Source: Pelargonium nanum (Eukaryota > Streptophyta > Magnoliopsida > Geraniales > Geraniaceae). From it: a stretch of 27,427 nucleotides of DNA. Where the stretch lies: assembly GCA_036897485.1 (NCBI GenBank), contig JAYMTF010000999.1, positions 1 to 27,427 on the forward strand, written 5' to 3'. The notes under the pieces are model-generated. The model saw only the letters and a list, made by a program, of their open reading frames with translations, was not told the DNA's origin and did no database searches. Positions within the stretch are counted from its first letter, which is position 1. Each line of letters opens with the position of its first letter. Below, in pieces: positions 1 through 15,466 of the stretch. The position numbers were made by a program, and so were the translations under genes.

Positions 1-201
1 ATAATGAAGTGATGTATGATTTATTTAGTTTAAATAATCATGTTATCTTTCAAAGTCTATTTTATATTTAAAGTTGATTTGTTATTTTAAATTGTCTATT
101 AATTAAAAACAATAACAAATTTATTCAAAAATTAAATCTCTTCCTATTTAGCATTATAACTATTATTTTATTTTTCATAATTAATTAATTACTTAGAATT
201 A

Positions 202-287
202 ACACATGTCACAAAATTGAGAAGTTCAAATTGACACATGTCATTCAATTACATAAGTAATTAAAAAAATTGGATGGACACTTGTCA
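202..287. repeat. Three acacNtgtca motifs with E-box-like cores
   Basis: The decamer acacatgtca occurs at 202-211 and 234-243, and acacttgtca at 278-287. The first two contain CACATG, an E-box-like core that plant bHLH/MYC proteins can bind. They lie about 1.3 kb upstream of the kinase start. The repetition is visible; a regulatory role is only a guess. Confidence 0.3.
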
Positions 288-548
288 TGCAATTAGGTAG
301 GAACTTCTTTTTAATATATATATATATTAGATTCTACTAGCATGAATCAATTTTGTATATGACACATTGTTGAACACACATTTTGTGGTTGATGAGTTTT
401 TTTTTTTTTTTTTATCACTCACAAAAAAGAGATGAGGATATCATCTTTTTTTTAATTGATTTTCATGTTATTAGTAGGTTGTTATATCTTGTTGGCACTA
501 TAAATTTCCCAACAATCAACTATTTTTTTGTGTTGACAAGTGGTAAAG

Positions 549-580
549 AATGTATGGTGATCCATACCATACCATACATT
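549..580. repeat. Perfect 10-bp inverted repeat
   Basis: AATGTATGGT (549-558) and ACCATACATT (571-580) are perfect reverse complements around a 12-base spacer, which itself repeats the ccatac word. It could form a hairpin in DNA or RNA. No gene or terminator role is evident. Confidence 0.5.
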
Positions 581-1296
581 TTTCACATGATGCAACACTT
601 CCTTTTCTCTCTTGCTAATTTGCTCCAAAGGATGAATCCTTAAACTTCTTCTCATATTAGTAATATCTTGTTTCTAGAAACATAATAAATGGATCATAAC
701 AATGTAATCTTAAATTTGTTAGAATATATATGCATGAAGATGAAAAAAAATACACAACAATAATTACCTTCTCCTAACAAAGGATTATAGTTTGCAAATT
801 TGGCACTTATTTTTCTAAATTTTATTTATTAATATAGGATATATTTTATATCAACCAATTTCAACAAATTAGAAAATGAAGCATTTGACATTTAAGTTGG
901 GCCCACATAATCATGGATGTATCAAATTCAAAAGAGTTTCAGAGGCAAAATGGAACTTGTAAATTGCACATTTGCACAAAAGGCTCATGAAGGCTACCTA
1001 ACCTTATTAGATAACATTACATTGTCAACAAAATGTGTGAGAACACCCAAAAGTTGCTTGGTACTTGCCAGTTGCCTTCATTTCCATAATTATTATATGT
1101 CACATGGAAATTATTACAATTTTGATATCAAAGCATTTCCCACCCAAAAATAGGAAGAAGAAAAATAAAAGAGCTCACTGTGCATCAACAAGCTGTCTTC
1201 TTGTCTTGTCTTCTATGCCTTCTGTTTCTACTTCTTCATAATACTGATCAGTGATCTCCTTCCATGACTGCATCTACCACTTGAGCTCCTTATAAG

Positions 1297-1579
1297 GTTT
1301 GCTTCTCTTTTCTTTTCTTCACCTTCACCAAAATTTTCAATTGTGGCATGTGGCTGTGAATCTGTTGCATCATCATGTCTAATTTTCTTTGATTCATTAT
1401 TTTGATCTTGCTAGAGACTGATACACCAATAACAATTCACTTTCTTGTGCTGACAGTATATTTTTGTACCAGCAACTTCAAGAAAGCCATGCCTATCTTT
1501 TTCAAGAAATTGAAAATTCATTGATCTAAATCTCTGCTATACCAGCTTGCTTATGTTCATCTCAGCCTCTCTCTTGTAG
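1297..1579 (+). other. Possible 5'-UTR intron of the kinase gene
   Basis: A donor-like AAG|GTTTGC at 1297 and a pyrimidine-tract acceptor CTCTTGTAG| ending at 1579 bracket 283 bases, and the acceptor lies six bases before the kinase ATG at 1586. The interval is T-rich and lacks a long ATG frame. A leader intron is common in plant genes, but nothing here beyond the splice-like signals proves it. Confidence 0.35.
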
Positions 1580-1585
1580 AATCCA

Positions 1586-2359
1586 ATGCCTAATTCACTG
1601 GTTTTAGCATTCTACATCACAATATGCTGCTTGGCCTTTATCGCGTCGAAGATTATTATTTCCATCCTCCTATATAAACGTTGGAAACGAAAGAACATGG
1701 TGTTTCAAGATGGGTTCTCAGGTACATTGTCAGTTCATAAAAACAGGAAATTAACTATAACTTCTAATTCGGTCTGTCTTCTTTGAAAGAGTTGCTAATT
1801 TTCACAGTATCACAGGTGGAAAGATGGTGATGTTTAGGTCTCCAGCAATTCAGTCTTTGACATCTAATGCATTCTTAAAGAAGACATTGAAACTGAGCAA
1901 CAAGGACATTATTGGATCTGGAGGATATGGTACAGTATATAGGTTGAACATAAATGAGTCTATAGCGTTTGCTGTGAAAAGACTGAGTAGAGGAAGTGCA
2001 GACAGAGATCGAGGATTTGAGAGGGAACTGGAAGCAATGGGAGATATTAAGCATCGCAATATTGTGACGCTGCATGGATATTACTCAGCCCCTCACTATA
2101 ATCTTCTCGTATATGAGCTGATGCCTAATGGAAGTCTGGATGCTTTTCTACATGGTATGTATGCAATGATGCTTCAAACCCAATATTTCAGATTTTGAGT
2201 TTTGGATACAATCTTGATTCTTAGCAGCAATATCATCAAGAAGTAATTTATGACATCGAATAATTGAAGTATGGATGCTTTCTACTTACCAAATATGCTT
2301 ATCCTGCTTCAAACACAAGAATTCAGAAGTTTCTGATATTGTGGCCTATATTAGTTCTT

Positions 2360-2398
<39 letters not shown>

Positions 2399-3198
2399 CA
2401 TACTTTTTGGGGTGCTTTTAAGAGATTATTTGACATTGCAGGAAGATCGCCAAACAGGAAGCATTTAGATTGGCCATCAAGATACAGAATAGCAGTAGGA
2501 GCTGCAAGAGGAATAGCGTACCTTCATCATGATTGCATCCCTCACATAATCCACAGAGATATCAAGTCCAGTAACATTCTACTGGATCAAAACATGGAGG
2601 CTCGAGTGTCAGACTTCGGACTGGCCACATTGATGGAACCAGACAAAACTCATGTCTCAACTTTTGTGGCTGGGACTTTCGGATACCTTGCACCTGGTAC
2701 AAGCAGCAACATAACTTTTAGTCAGTATATATGACGTCATTTTGTGCTTATTTCACTGATATATAAAAACAATGCTGTGCAGAATATTTTGATACAGGAA
2801 GAGCAACAGCTAAAGGAGATGTTTACAGCTTTGGAGTTGTTCTGCTAGAGCTTCTGACTGGGAAAAAACCATCAGATGAAACATTTTTAGAAGAAGGAAC
2901 CAAGCTTGTAACATGGGTAAGTTTTGATATCATTTAAGGGTTCATGTATAAGCTGAGTTGCTGACTTGATGGTAACTGTTATTTTATCTCTAAACAGGTG
3001 AGAGTAGTTGTTGAAGAGAAGAAAGAAGAGCACGTACTCGACAGTAGCTTACAGAGTTGTCCAGTTGATGAGATTAACAAGGTGTTCGGTGTTGCAATGA
3101 TGTGCCTTGAGTCAGAGCCCTCCAAGAGACCTACAATGGCAGAAGTTGTCAAGATGCTGGAGCAAGTAAAGCCCGAGAAAGTTGTTCCAGATTCTTGA
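1586..3198 (+). CDS. Ectodomain-less receptor-like Ser/Thr kinase (At1g78530 type)
   Basis: Five exons join to 354 residues: 1586-1721, 1816-2154, 2442-2696, 2783-2916 and 2998-3198; every junction is GT-AG and in phase. Residues about 5-28 form one hydrophobic segment followed by the basic KRWKRK, so this is a membrane-anchored cytoplasmic kinase with almost no extracellular part. The kinase domain has the glycine loop GSGGYGTVY (79-87), the ATP-binding Lys in AVKR (100), HRDIKSSN with catalytic Asp198, DFG at 216-218 and APE at 242-244; the Glu of APE is split by intron 3. HRD makes it an RD-type, probably active kinase. Length and sequence match the plant family of Arabidopsis At1g78530 (about 355 aa, recalled). 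The substrate is unknown; the family shares catalytic features with LRR receptor kinases but has no ligand-binding region, so it may act with a partner receptor. Convergent with the FAP3-like gene. Confidence 0.93.
2362..2396. repeat. (TA)n microsatellite in kinase intron 2
   Basis: About 17 uninterrupted TA units lie in intron 2, some 45 bases before its acceptor at 2440-2441. Perfect dinucleotide runs of this length are usually polymorphic, so this is a likely marker. It does not touch coding sequence. Confidence 0.95.
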
Positions 3199-3921
3199 GC
3201 TTTGTTTAGTGGACTCTTTGTGTAAATCTTCAGCTTATCTTGCTATGCTCTGAAATCCGAAAGCTATTGCTACAATTGTATTCTAGTTCTAGCTGTAGCT
3301 GGCTCAAGAACAAGAAAAAGCATACCAAATGTGACTTGAAGCACTGAAAAGAAAATGGTTAGATACAAGATAGCAGAAGATTCAGTCTGACATGAATTAC
3401 AGGATACATAGAGTCAGTGGCTCGAGTCAGTCGGTATACAAATTATTTATATGCCTGTATCCCCAAACTATTTAAGCTATAGCAAGTCTCTAAAGAGTCT
3501 CATCACCTGTCCATACTCCATAGTGAGTGAACCAGAAGAACTCTATATCCACAACGGAGTTCAGAGACTTCAAATCAGATATGTGTATAAGATGTTAATA
3601 TGTTATTATAGATGACATTCCATTCAGGCTACGTGTTACATAACTAACATTGATTGATAGGATACAAATAACACAATATGCTAACACTTTAAATGAAAGA
3701 GTTTGAAAATATGCAAATACATGAACTTTATATGCATCCTATGGAGCTCTTAGAAACGACTTTATATATTATTTCCTCAATTATGTCTAGCCAGAGTCAA
3801 AGAGCAAGTACATTAGCATAATGATCTGTAGCAGGTCAAATCATCATGCAATTACAAGTAAACTTTGATCAAGTTATATTTCAACAAGACATAATGTTAA
3901 ACTGAAGAAAACTTATGGTAT
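3199..3921. other. Convergent 3' region between kinase and FAP3-like genes
   Basis: The two genes point at each other and their stop codons are 723 bases apart. The interval should hold both 3' UTRs and polyadenylation regions. I see no exact AATAAA on the + strand near the kinase stop and no third gene. Confidence 0.6.
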
Positions 3922-6383
3922 CTACTTGAGCGATGTTGACAATCCATTGACAACTGAGGTCTTCAGAGAAGGTGAAACTGGAGCATCTCCGAAAAATACG
4001 TCATAGAGGGCAACAACAACAGTTGGTGACTCAATTGTAGCATTTACGGCAGAGGGCAAACCATTTGATGAGACACACACCTAAAGATAATAGCAATACA
4101 ACCATCTACATCAGTATGGAAATGGAAATTGGACGCATATTTATTCAAGGATTTTATGGGACAACGCATGTTCTTATATCGCTAAGATTCAGACTTACGA
4201 GCATTTTGGATGGATCCAGCCAAGTTAAGAATATAGAAGTCCCTTTCTTTAGAGGTTTCCCTTCGAAGGTTTTACGAAATGTTGACAGAGCAGATTCGTC
4301 TACGGGAGTTGGTTCTTTGATCCTTGGAGAGATGTTCTCATCCAGAGCATCCCAGAAAGTTTTACCATCAATATCTCTGACCAGAACAATCTGTAATGAT
4401 TTCTCAAAAGGATCTGCAATAAAGATAATTTATATCAGCAACCTTAAAATCACAAACAGACGTCTCCCACTGAGCATGTCAAAAGCAAAGCTTATTGCCT
4501 TGAAAAATGGACTCGATTAGGGCTAAACCCTCTTGAACGTCAGGAACTTTTCGTCCTCTCCAAGTATTCAGGATATTTAAGAAAGGTTCACTAATGTAAA
4601 ACCCTGCAGCATAGACCTTTACACCGATAATTGCAAAAACTTTTTCCCTGTAACCTGAAATTATTGCAGACCGTCAACATCATAATGCTACAAATTAAAC
4701 TAAGGGCACAGTAAGACTAGACAAAATGCATTTCACTAGGCATATACCACAACTGTTGTGAACATGAAAATTAATACACTCTAATACGGATTATAAACCT
4801 CTTTTTTTATAGTACTTCTTTCATGTTTTTTCACTTGGCATAGTAGTGGAAAACATGAAAATTTGTAGTGAATATGATAATTTGTTGATCAAAATTGTTT
4901 TAATCGTTTGTATTTTTAACTAAATAAGATTTAAATTAAATAAACCTACATTACTATAAATGTATTATCGTTACACATGTAATGCACGAAATATAAACTA
5001 GTATTATATACACCACATAGTAGAAAACATTGCTAATAATCTAGTCTTTCATATCTATCATTGATTTAGTTGAGTGGTAGCTTCTTTGCTTCGATTATAA
5101 TATACAAAATTAAAGCAACTCACCGGTTCCAATCAAAGACAATGTGTTCGAGCAACCTGGCAATTTCAAGAATGTTTGGAACTTAACTTTTGTTGTAGGT
5201 TCTTCCATGTATTCTGAACTTCCAACTGCGCCAAGAGTTAAAAGAACAAAAGAAATAGAAGCTTTAATAAGTGTACAGAAGATGGGAAAATAAGGGAAGG
5301 AAATGTAATATACGTTTGTTTTTACTTTCTTCTAAAAGAATCTGAATTGATTTATTTAAAGTCAAGAGCATGAGTCTATGATATGGCTCTGGGCAGCGCA
5401 CAGCCATACCAGACAAATGGATTAAAGAGAACAAAAAGAAAAATCGATGGCCAATGCATCCAACCAGAGACTACAGATCCAAAACACACACAACCCGCAA
5501 GATTTAAAAGATATGGCAGTCTGCCAAGATCTGCAAAAAGAACTTACCATAGAAAAGCTATATACTCATCCCGGGCTAATAACTAACTGCAGCAGCATCC
5601 CGACACTGCCAAAATCAAAGCCAACGACCCAAACCAACACTCTTGACAAAATGAAGGCAGAGGCAGCTATGTGAAAAGTTGAAAACTTTATGGTTCATTA
5701 TGTCATAATCGAGATACTTAACACAATCGTTCCCAACATGCAACCAATTCAAACTGGATTCTACACTGAAATCTCTGGTGTGACAATACATTTCAATCAA
5801 GGAACTGTTTCTTCACAAAATCACATTCAACATCATCATTGCCAACATGCAACCAGCATAAACTGGATTATAATAAGAAATCTCCAGACTAACTACACAC
5901 TTTTCAAAGAAGGAAACGTTTCATCACAGAATCATGTACCCAACAACAGAAATTTCAGGAAAAATAGTCTATATCCCTTGCATGTTCATCTATTGTACTG
6001 TAGCAATTATAGACACACTCAGTTTCGAACAGTTCTCAAGAGACCTAACCCAATTTGCAGGCAAAGAAAAGTCGAAATTTTTGGCACCTACCCATACATG
6101 GCTACTGAATTCCAGTAGCAAAAGCTCATAAAAATTTGAAATTGAGGGTAGATTCGTGAACATTACCTGTAGAAGATGAAGCAGCTGCTCTGGGAGAGAA
6201 ATGGGTCGGAGCTCCATTGCGCTGTAGAGAAAATGTGGGTAAGTGGGGAAAAGAAAGAGAATTGCAGAGCAACCCAGCTGGCTTTCTTGAAGAACAGCAC
6301 ATGGAATTGGAACTTCGGGTTGCAGAGGAAATGGGTGGTGATGAAACCCACATTTGGGTGGTGATTGCTCCAACTCCAAGCAT
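3922..6383 (-). CDS. FAP3: CHI-fold fatty-acid-binding protein, plastidial (FAP3-like)
   Basis: On the minus strand five exons join to 282 residues: 6383-6167, 5225-5124, 4654-4499, 4413-4199 and 4080-3922, all in phase. Residues 1 to about 70, rich in Ser/Thr/Ala/Arg and poor in acids, look like a chloroplast transit peptide. The rest is a chalcone-isomerase fold: [60 protein letters not shown] and a [15 protein letters not shown] end. Type III CHI-fold proteins bind fatty acids in plastids and do not isomerise chalcone; Arabidopsis FAP3 (At1g53520, about 287 aa, recalled) is the closest match I know. An Arg (109) and Tyr (121) lie in the segment where this family places ligand-contacting residues, though I could not align them exactly. 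The ATG at 6383 is chosen because it opens the transit peptide. Intron 3 appears to use a GC donor. Role as fatty-acid carrier is inferred from family. Confidence 0.9.
4414..4498 (-). other. GC-AG intron (intron 3 of the FAP3-like gene)
   Basis: The upstream exon ends ...TTTTTCAAG at 4499 and the intron begins GCAATAAG; it ends TTATTGCAG at 4414. The join gives [11 protein letters not shown], which continues the conserved CHI fold in frame. No GT donor near this point keeps the frame and the conserved residues. The AAG|GC context resembles the known GC-AG class, which makes up roughly 1% of plant introns. Confidence 0.75.
5226..6166 (-). other. Intron 1 of the FAP3-like gene, 941 bases
   Basis: The donor is ACAG|GTAATG at 6166 and the acceptor GGCGCAG at 5226. 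It separates the transit-peptide exon from the CHI-fold exons. It contains a 109-base tandem duplication at 5733-5947. Apparent open frames in it on either strand look like no known protein. Confidence 0.8.
5733..5947. repeat. Two diverged tandem copies, period 109 bases
   Basis: Copy 1 (5733-5841) and copy 2 (5842-about 5947) both start ccaacatgcaacca, continue with aactggatt, carry gaaatct, a ttcaa-aaggaa segment, then ttcttcacaaaatca against ttcatcacagaatca. Divergence is substantial with small indels, so the duplication is old. It sits wholly in intron 1 of the FAP3-like gene. Confidence 0.8.
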
Positions 6384-7629
6384 TTTTTATTTCCCTTCTG
6401 ATTCTGCAACTGTTTCGGAGAAGAAAAAATCGAATTCCCAGTTGAGAAGTTGAAAATTTGGTCGTGGAGATGAGGAAGTGAAGTGTTGAAATGCAATGCA
6501 GAAGCTATGGAGACTCACTAGTCGGCTGCTGTGTATGTAACGAAAAGAAACACACACTTCGAGTAAATTTTACTGTTTTACACTAAGATAAATTATAAAA
6601 TTTTACTATGTCAAGACCCAAGTTCATGGAATTGGTTTAATAGGACAAATATTAATTTTTGTATCATATTTTTAGTTAATTTTTTCCAAATAAATTATAG
6701 TTTGTTAGTGTAAATAATCATATTTCATATAATATTTTTTTACAATAAAGTGGTTAGGAAAACAAAAAATTCATGTCCTAGAATAAGGCTGGAAAACATC
6801 CTCCATTAGGGTGGAAAGTGAGGGGACATGACATAGTAGAGTAATAGAATTTGTCTTGAATGCAATAGGTCGTCTTTGCGATTTAAAAAATATTTTAAAA
6901 AACCTCGCTATTTTTGGCTAGTGTGTTTAATTGTCAAGAGTCGTCTAAAGGAGAACCCAATCTATTGACCAATATCAACGGTTTTATAATATGTGGAGTA
7001 CTATGTTCGGTTAACATTGTATAATTAGTATATATAATTTTACAAAAAAAAATGTAAATTCATTCGTAAATGTTTCAATATGACATTGACTGAAATGCTG
7101 ATGATATGATGACAGAACGATTATGAGAATTGACGAAATGTGGTAAAAATACTTTGTCAAAAATAATTGATAATGTTGTTGGCAGAATATATGACAAATT
7201 AATTAATTTTTGTCGAAACTTTACGTCAAAAATCGAATGTTTTCAATCCAACCATATTTTATCATCGAAATAACAATTTTATAAATATGATTTTATTCAA
7301 TTTTTATTTTTATTTTTGACGTGAATTTAACGGCCGTCCCACCATCTTTTCAAATAAAGATGTTGAACAGCAATTGCTTACACTGAGAAAACTAAAAAAG
7401 ACACTGGTTTTGACCTTTTAATAGAAACAGTGTCTATTGAAGGGTGTGTCACCTTCACATGTTGTGTCCTCTTAAGCTACTTTTCTTTGCCCATTTTTCC
7501 TCAAACGATTCCCTCTAGTAACGTCTCTGCATCACCCATGAATTTTAGCCGTTAGTTTTGCCTTTTTGCTCACATTTTAAAACCCCACCGTTTCTTCCTC
7601 AGCAATCCTCACAACCCTCCACAATCTCA
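6384..7629. other. Divergent intergenic region between FAP3-like and X8 genes
   Basis: Both neighbouring genes are transcribed away from this stretch, so it should hold two promoters. The middle (6560-7330) is AT-rich with no coding likeness. A 10-bp inverted word, gtcaaaaata near 7157 and tatttttgac near 7311, is present but weak. The last 200 bases are pyrimidine-rich, ending in the probable X8 leader before the ATG at 7630. Confidence 0.55.
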
Positions 7630-8454
7630 ATGGCTAAAGCTATGGCTCCTCCTCCTCCTCTGCTCATAATGATGGTCTTCTTGTACTTCATTTCAGGTAT
7701 AAAAAAAACATAGTTTTGTTAGTTCTATCTTTTTATATCTTTCTTGGAATCAGTAGCTCTCAAGTGGGTATTTTCTTGAATCATGTTAACAGTATGAGAC
7801 ACGACAGTTCTTGATAGATAGATCATAAGATCAGTGTAAATTTCCATTTGGGTTTGCTACAAATCCAAAGATTTTGATAGCAAATTACTAGTTTTGTTAA
7901 GATCTCAGCTGGGTTTTTAACTGTGTTTTTATCAAGTAAAAGCCTCTAATTCAAATCTCTCCAATGCACAAAACTTTGCAGGAGGAGCTCTTGTAATGGT
8001 CAATGGACAGGTAATGCCAATTGTCATGTCATGTAGTGTCTCTAAATTGGCTCATAAAAAGATGTCACATTATATAAGAAACTGTATTATTTGTTGCAGA
8101 GAACTTGGTGTGTGGCAAAGCCATCATCAGATCAAGCAACTCTTTTGGAAAACATAAATTTTGCATGCTCTCAAGTCGATTGCCAGATTCTGAAAACGGG
8201 CTGTCCTTGCAACTCGCCGGATAATCTGATAAACCATGCCTCTATAGCCATGAACCTCTACTACCAAGCCAAGGGAAGGAACCATTGGAACTGTGATTTC
8301 AAGTGCTCTGGCCTCATTGTCTTGACTGATCCAAGTATGCAACATTTTAAATTTTTACTGTCCTGAGTTTTGTTAAAATGTTACTATCAGTTTTCAAAAT
8401 TTGTATTGTTGTGAACCTTTTGCAGGTTATGGAGGCTGCAGCTATAACATATGA
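7630..8454 (+). CDS. Small secreted X8 (CBM43) domain protein
   Basis: Four exons join to 119 residues: 7630-7696, 7982-8010 (only 29 bases), 8100-8334 and 8426-8454; all junctions are GT-AG and in phase. A hydrophobic signal peptide fills residues 1 to about 30 and probably ends near VNG. The rest is one X8 domain: TWCVAKP, ACSQVDCQIL, a Cys-containing turn, the hallmark HASIAMNLYYQ and the DPSYGGCSYN end. X8/CBM43 domains bind beta-1,3-glucan (callose), as in plasmodesmata callose-binding proteins. The protein stops right after the domain, with no Ser-rich linker and no hydrophobic tail for a GPI anchor, so it is probably soluble in the cell wall. It has eight Cys where six are usual; the extras are in GCPC and DFKC. 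Matches the At1g78520 type. An AATAAA lies at 8734-8739 in the likely 3' UTR. Confidence 0.9.
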
Positions 8455-11400
8455 GGAGTTGGTGACAAACTAGGATATGAAAATGCTTGACAGCATGAGA
8501 GAAGTTGTTTCTGATTTAGTTAATAAATTGTAGTGAATTTTCTGATTTTTTTTTCTTCTTCTTTCTGATTTAGCTTTTTATGGGGAAAAGGAGAGATCTT
8601 GGTACTTATGAAATGTATTGGACTTGAAGTGTAAAATTGTTGTATCTAGAGAAGCTTTGTCTAACTTTTCAATGCAACTTGGTGGTTCCTTTGACAGTAT
8701 CAGAGTTCAATTCTCTTTTTGAGCTGTTCAAGCAATAAATTGGCTCTTATAGATCTTGATTTATGGGTAATGAAAAAGAGGGCACATGAAGAAAGTAACA
8801 CAGCTAATCTTTTCTGTTAATTGTGTTATGTGATTAAGCATCACATTATTAATATATTGCCAATTCTATGCAATTTCACATGGAGCTGTTCTTTTGTCCA
8901 TTATATTCACTAAAAATCTGATGTTCAAGCCCACAGCCCAAATAGAAAAGCCCATGATTATGTGCAGAGCAAACACTCTTATGATCTCATTGTGGTAATG
9001 TCCAATTGTTTTGAGCTCAAATTTCATCTGTTCATTATTTGTGAATATGCACTTGTGTATGATAAATAACCTTTTCTAGGGAGAGTAATAAGAGAATCCT
9101 CAAGAAAGCCTGCAGATCAGGCTGGTCTAAGTAAAGATAATAAGAGTTTGATTTTATCAGAATGGTGACTTCATTATCTAAGGTTGTTTAAAACAGGAAC
9201 TGATAATCAGTGTAGAACTAATAGGCATGTTGGAAAGTGTTTTTGCAGGTTACTTCTTTGTTTTATCTACTCTAGGAAGGGTCTTTGATTGCATTTGGGT
9301 AACTCTCTAAACTTTTTATTTGGCTACATTAAAAGTTTCTGATGAACACCATACTTTTGCATGTGGAGGTGATGGGTTACATCAAGTATTTGTTTATCAT
9401 TTCAGATGTAGGAGTTGTGCATTTATGAAGTATGAACTGATAATGACTTTTGTTGCATATAGATGTTAACTTTTGGCTACCAATCTTTAGTAATTGTCAT
9501 TTTCTTTAGAACTGCTCACTCACCCAACTCTTTCACATGAAGATGATATATGGTTTCCACAATGAGATTTTGCAGTGATGATGATAGGTTCAGAACATCC
9601 AAAATTTGCAAGTCTTGGTGCTAAGGTGCTTGTTGATTAAGTGAAGACTCAAACACTGTAGCTGGCTATCAAATGATGATAGAATCGATGAAAAAACAAG
9701 ACTAATCAAATTAGATATGTGGTTATTTAATACGTGAAATTATGAGACAAGAGATTAAACCACATCCGATAAGAAAACGGTGACGTAAAAGAAAACTTTG
9801 ATGAATAATTAAGGAGAATGGAGGGGCTGCTGTAACTTTTTGAAAAATAATGGTGTTTATATTACTGTTATTGTCAATTGAGCTATTAAATCCATATCTA
9901 ATCAACCAAAAAATTTGTGAAATTGTCTGACATGAGATTGTACAAATACAAAAGTCCAGAAACTTAAAGCCTCCAGGTGACCATGCGAAACACGTTTTCT
10001 GAATAATCAATCAGTAATTAACCATTCCATTATCATAAATTGATTAAAATCTAACCCATCAAATTACAGAGCAATTGATTATTTGTGGACAACTCCACAA
10101 CATACAATCCAAAGTAACTTTGTTTTATTCATTGTTTTACTATTAATTATTTACTCGAAAGCCTCACCAGTTCACAGAAAAATTGAATTATTGATCACAA
10201 AAATATATATTATCATCATATCATCAATTTTTCAACGGTTCAATAATTTCCTCATATTAATTATATGAATATATTAAATTTTGTTGGTGACATCATGCAA
10301 TGTGGTCAAATAGTAACCATTATTGAATTGAAAAGCCCTTAACAATGGACCCCATATTTGTGATCAAGTGAAACAACAACTCACATTTCTTCAAAAGACT
10401 AATAAATTCATCAATCAATGTATTATTTGCTTACCTCTACAATATCCAATATTCAAATATATGTTATCATTCACCTTAAAAATATAACATTGTTGGGTTT
10501 CATTTTTATGCCTATTTTGGGTAGGCAATGATAACTTCATTTGCATAGTTTCATATTATAATGGCTATTTTTCTTATTATTTCTTGAAAAACCAATTTTT
10601 GAAGTTAACTTAAGAAATAATCATAAGTTCCTTCATCAATCTCCAAGCCCTCATTGACGATGTTCTAATTTCAAAAAAAATTATCACTATTTCGTGTCCA
10701 CATATGTACAAATTTTCAATGAAATGACCTAACTTTATCAGCGACATGTTCTATACCTATTTTTATTATTTAAAGTGTTCATCTCTATTTTCTAATTAGT
10801 GTTATGTTGTTTATGATTAATGATATTAACTTTTATAAAAATCAAACGATGATCCCACATGTAGCAATTGTAAATGCGACAATTTAGATTTTAAATCGAA
10901 TCAATTTTAAAATTTTAGTACAAAACGAACAAATTTTTCTGATTCATTCCAATTTATAGATCAGTCGGATGGAATCGTTTTGAGTTGAAATGGATTTTTG
11001 ATACCCAAGTTGTCTAACTCTAGCAAAATGAGATTCCCAATTGATGAAGAGGAGAGGAGGTATAGCCTATAGGTATTTGGCTGGCTACCATTTGACCACC
11101 AACTGCTAAGACATTTAAATTGACCCATATTTCATAGATAAGGTAGTTTCTGGCTCCTCTTGCACTTAACATAACCTCTTTTCTCTGTCCAGAGAAAAAA
11201 CACATTGCTCAACTCTCTCCTCTCCTACTTGTACCAAACTAGCAAACAAAACTCCAATTCAACATCTTATGTGGGCATTTTGGATCCACTCAATATCTTA
11301 ATTCATCAGCTAATTCCTTCCACTAGCACCCTCTTCTTTGAGGTGCAAAGCCAAAACCATTTCAACCCCAAAATACCCAATTGAAAATTGAGTGTTTTTC

Positions 11401-11550
11401 TCAGCACCACTCGGTTCTTCACTTCAGTTTCTGGGTTTTGATTGATTTCGCTTGGTGGGCACTTCTTGTATGCGAGATTGAGCTTGTTTTCCATCTGGCT
11501 TTGGAGTAAATTTGCTGTCTTCTTTTTATCGTTTTTTGTTGTTGCCGAGA
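8455..11550. other. 3.1-kb intergenic stretch, no recognisable gene
   Basis: The first 300 bases probably form the X8 3' UTR. From about 8800 to 11000 I see no frame resembling a protein, no tRNA and no clear transposon ends; frames at 9723-10010 and 10083-10268 are low-complexity and not convincing. From about 11130 the composition shifts to pyrimidine-rich, with a GATAAGG I-box-like word at 11137-11143, consistent with promoter and leader of the SPS gene. Confidence 0.6.

Positions 11551-15466
<3,916 letters not shown>

Larger units (their letters stand above)
1..1296. other. AT-rich 5' flank without a recognisable gene
   Basis: This stretch is very AT-rich with many A and T runs. Open frames here are short, partly begin at non-ATG codons and resemble no family I know. 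It contains three copies of an acacNtgtca motif (202-211, 234-243, 278-287), a short TA run near 315-329 and a 10-bp inverted repeat at 549-580. The last 150 bases become pyrimidine-rich, as expected near the start of the kinase transcript. Confidence 0.6.

Noticed and set aside
5064..5160. tRNA-like A box (tagttgagtggtag) near 5068 and B-box-like gttcgagca near 5148
   Set aside because: The B-box-like word lies inside a conserved coding exon of the FAP3-like gene (PGCSNT region) and no cloverleaf can be drawn, so no tRNA or SINE is called.
5990..6496. 168-codon minus-strand open frame overlapping FAP3-like exon 1
   Set aside because: It begins upstream in another frame and runs into intron 1. 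The alternative frame from 6383 gives a plausible transit peptide and joins in phase to the CHI fold.
9723..10010. 95-codon minus-strand open frame
   Set aside because: Low-complexity composition in AT-rich DNA, no recognisable domain, no partner exons.
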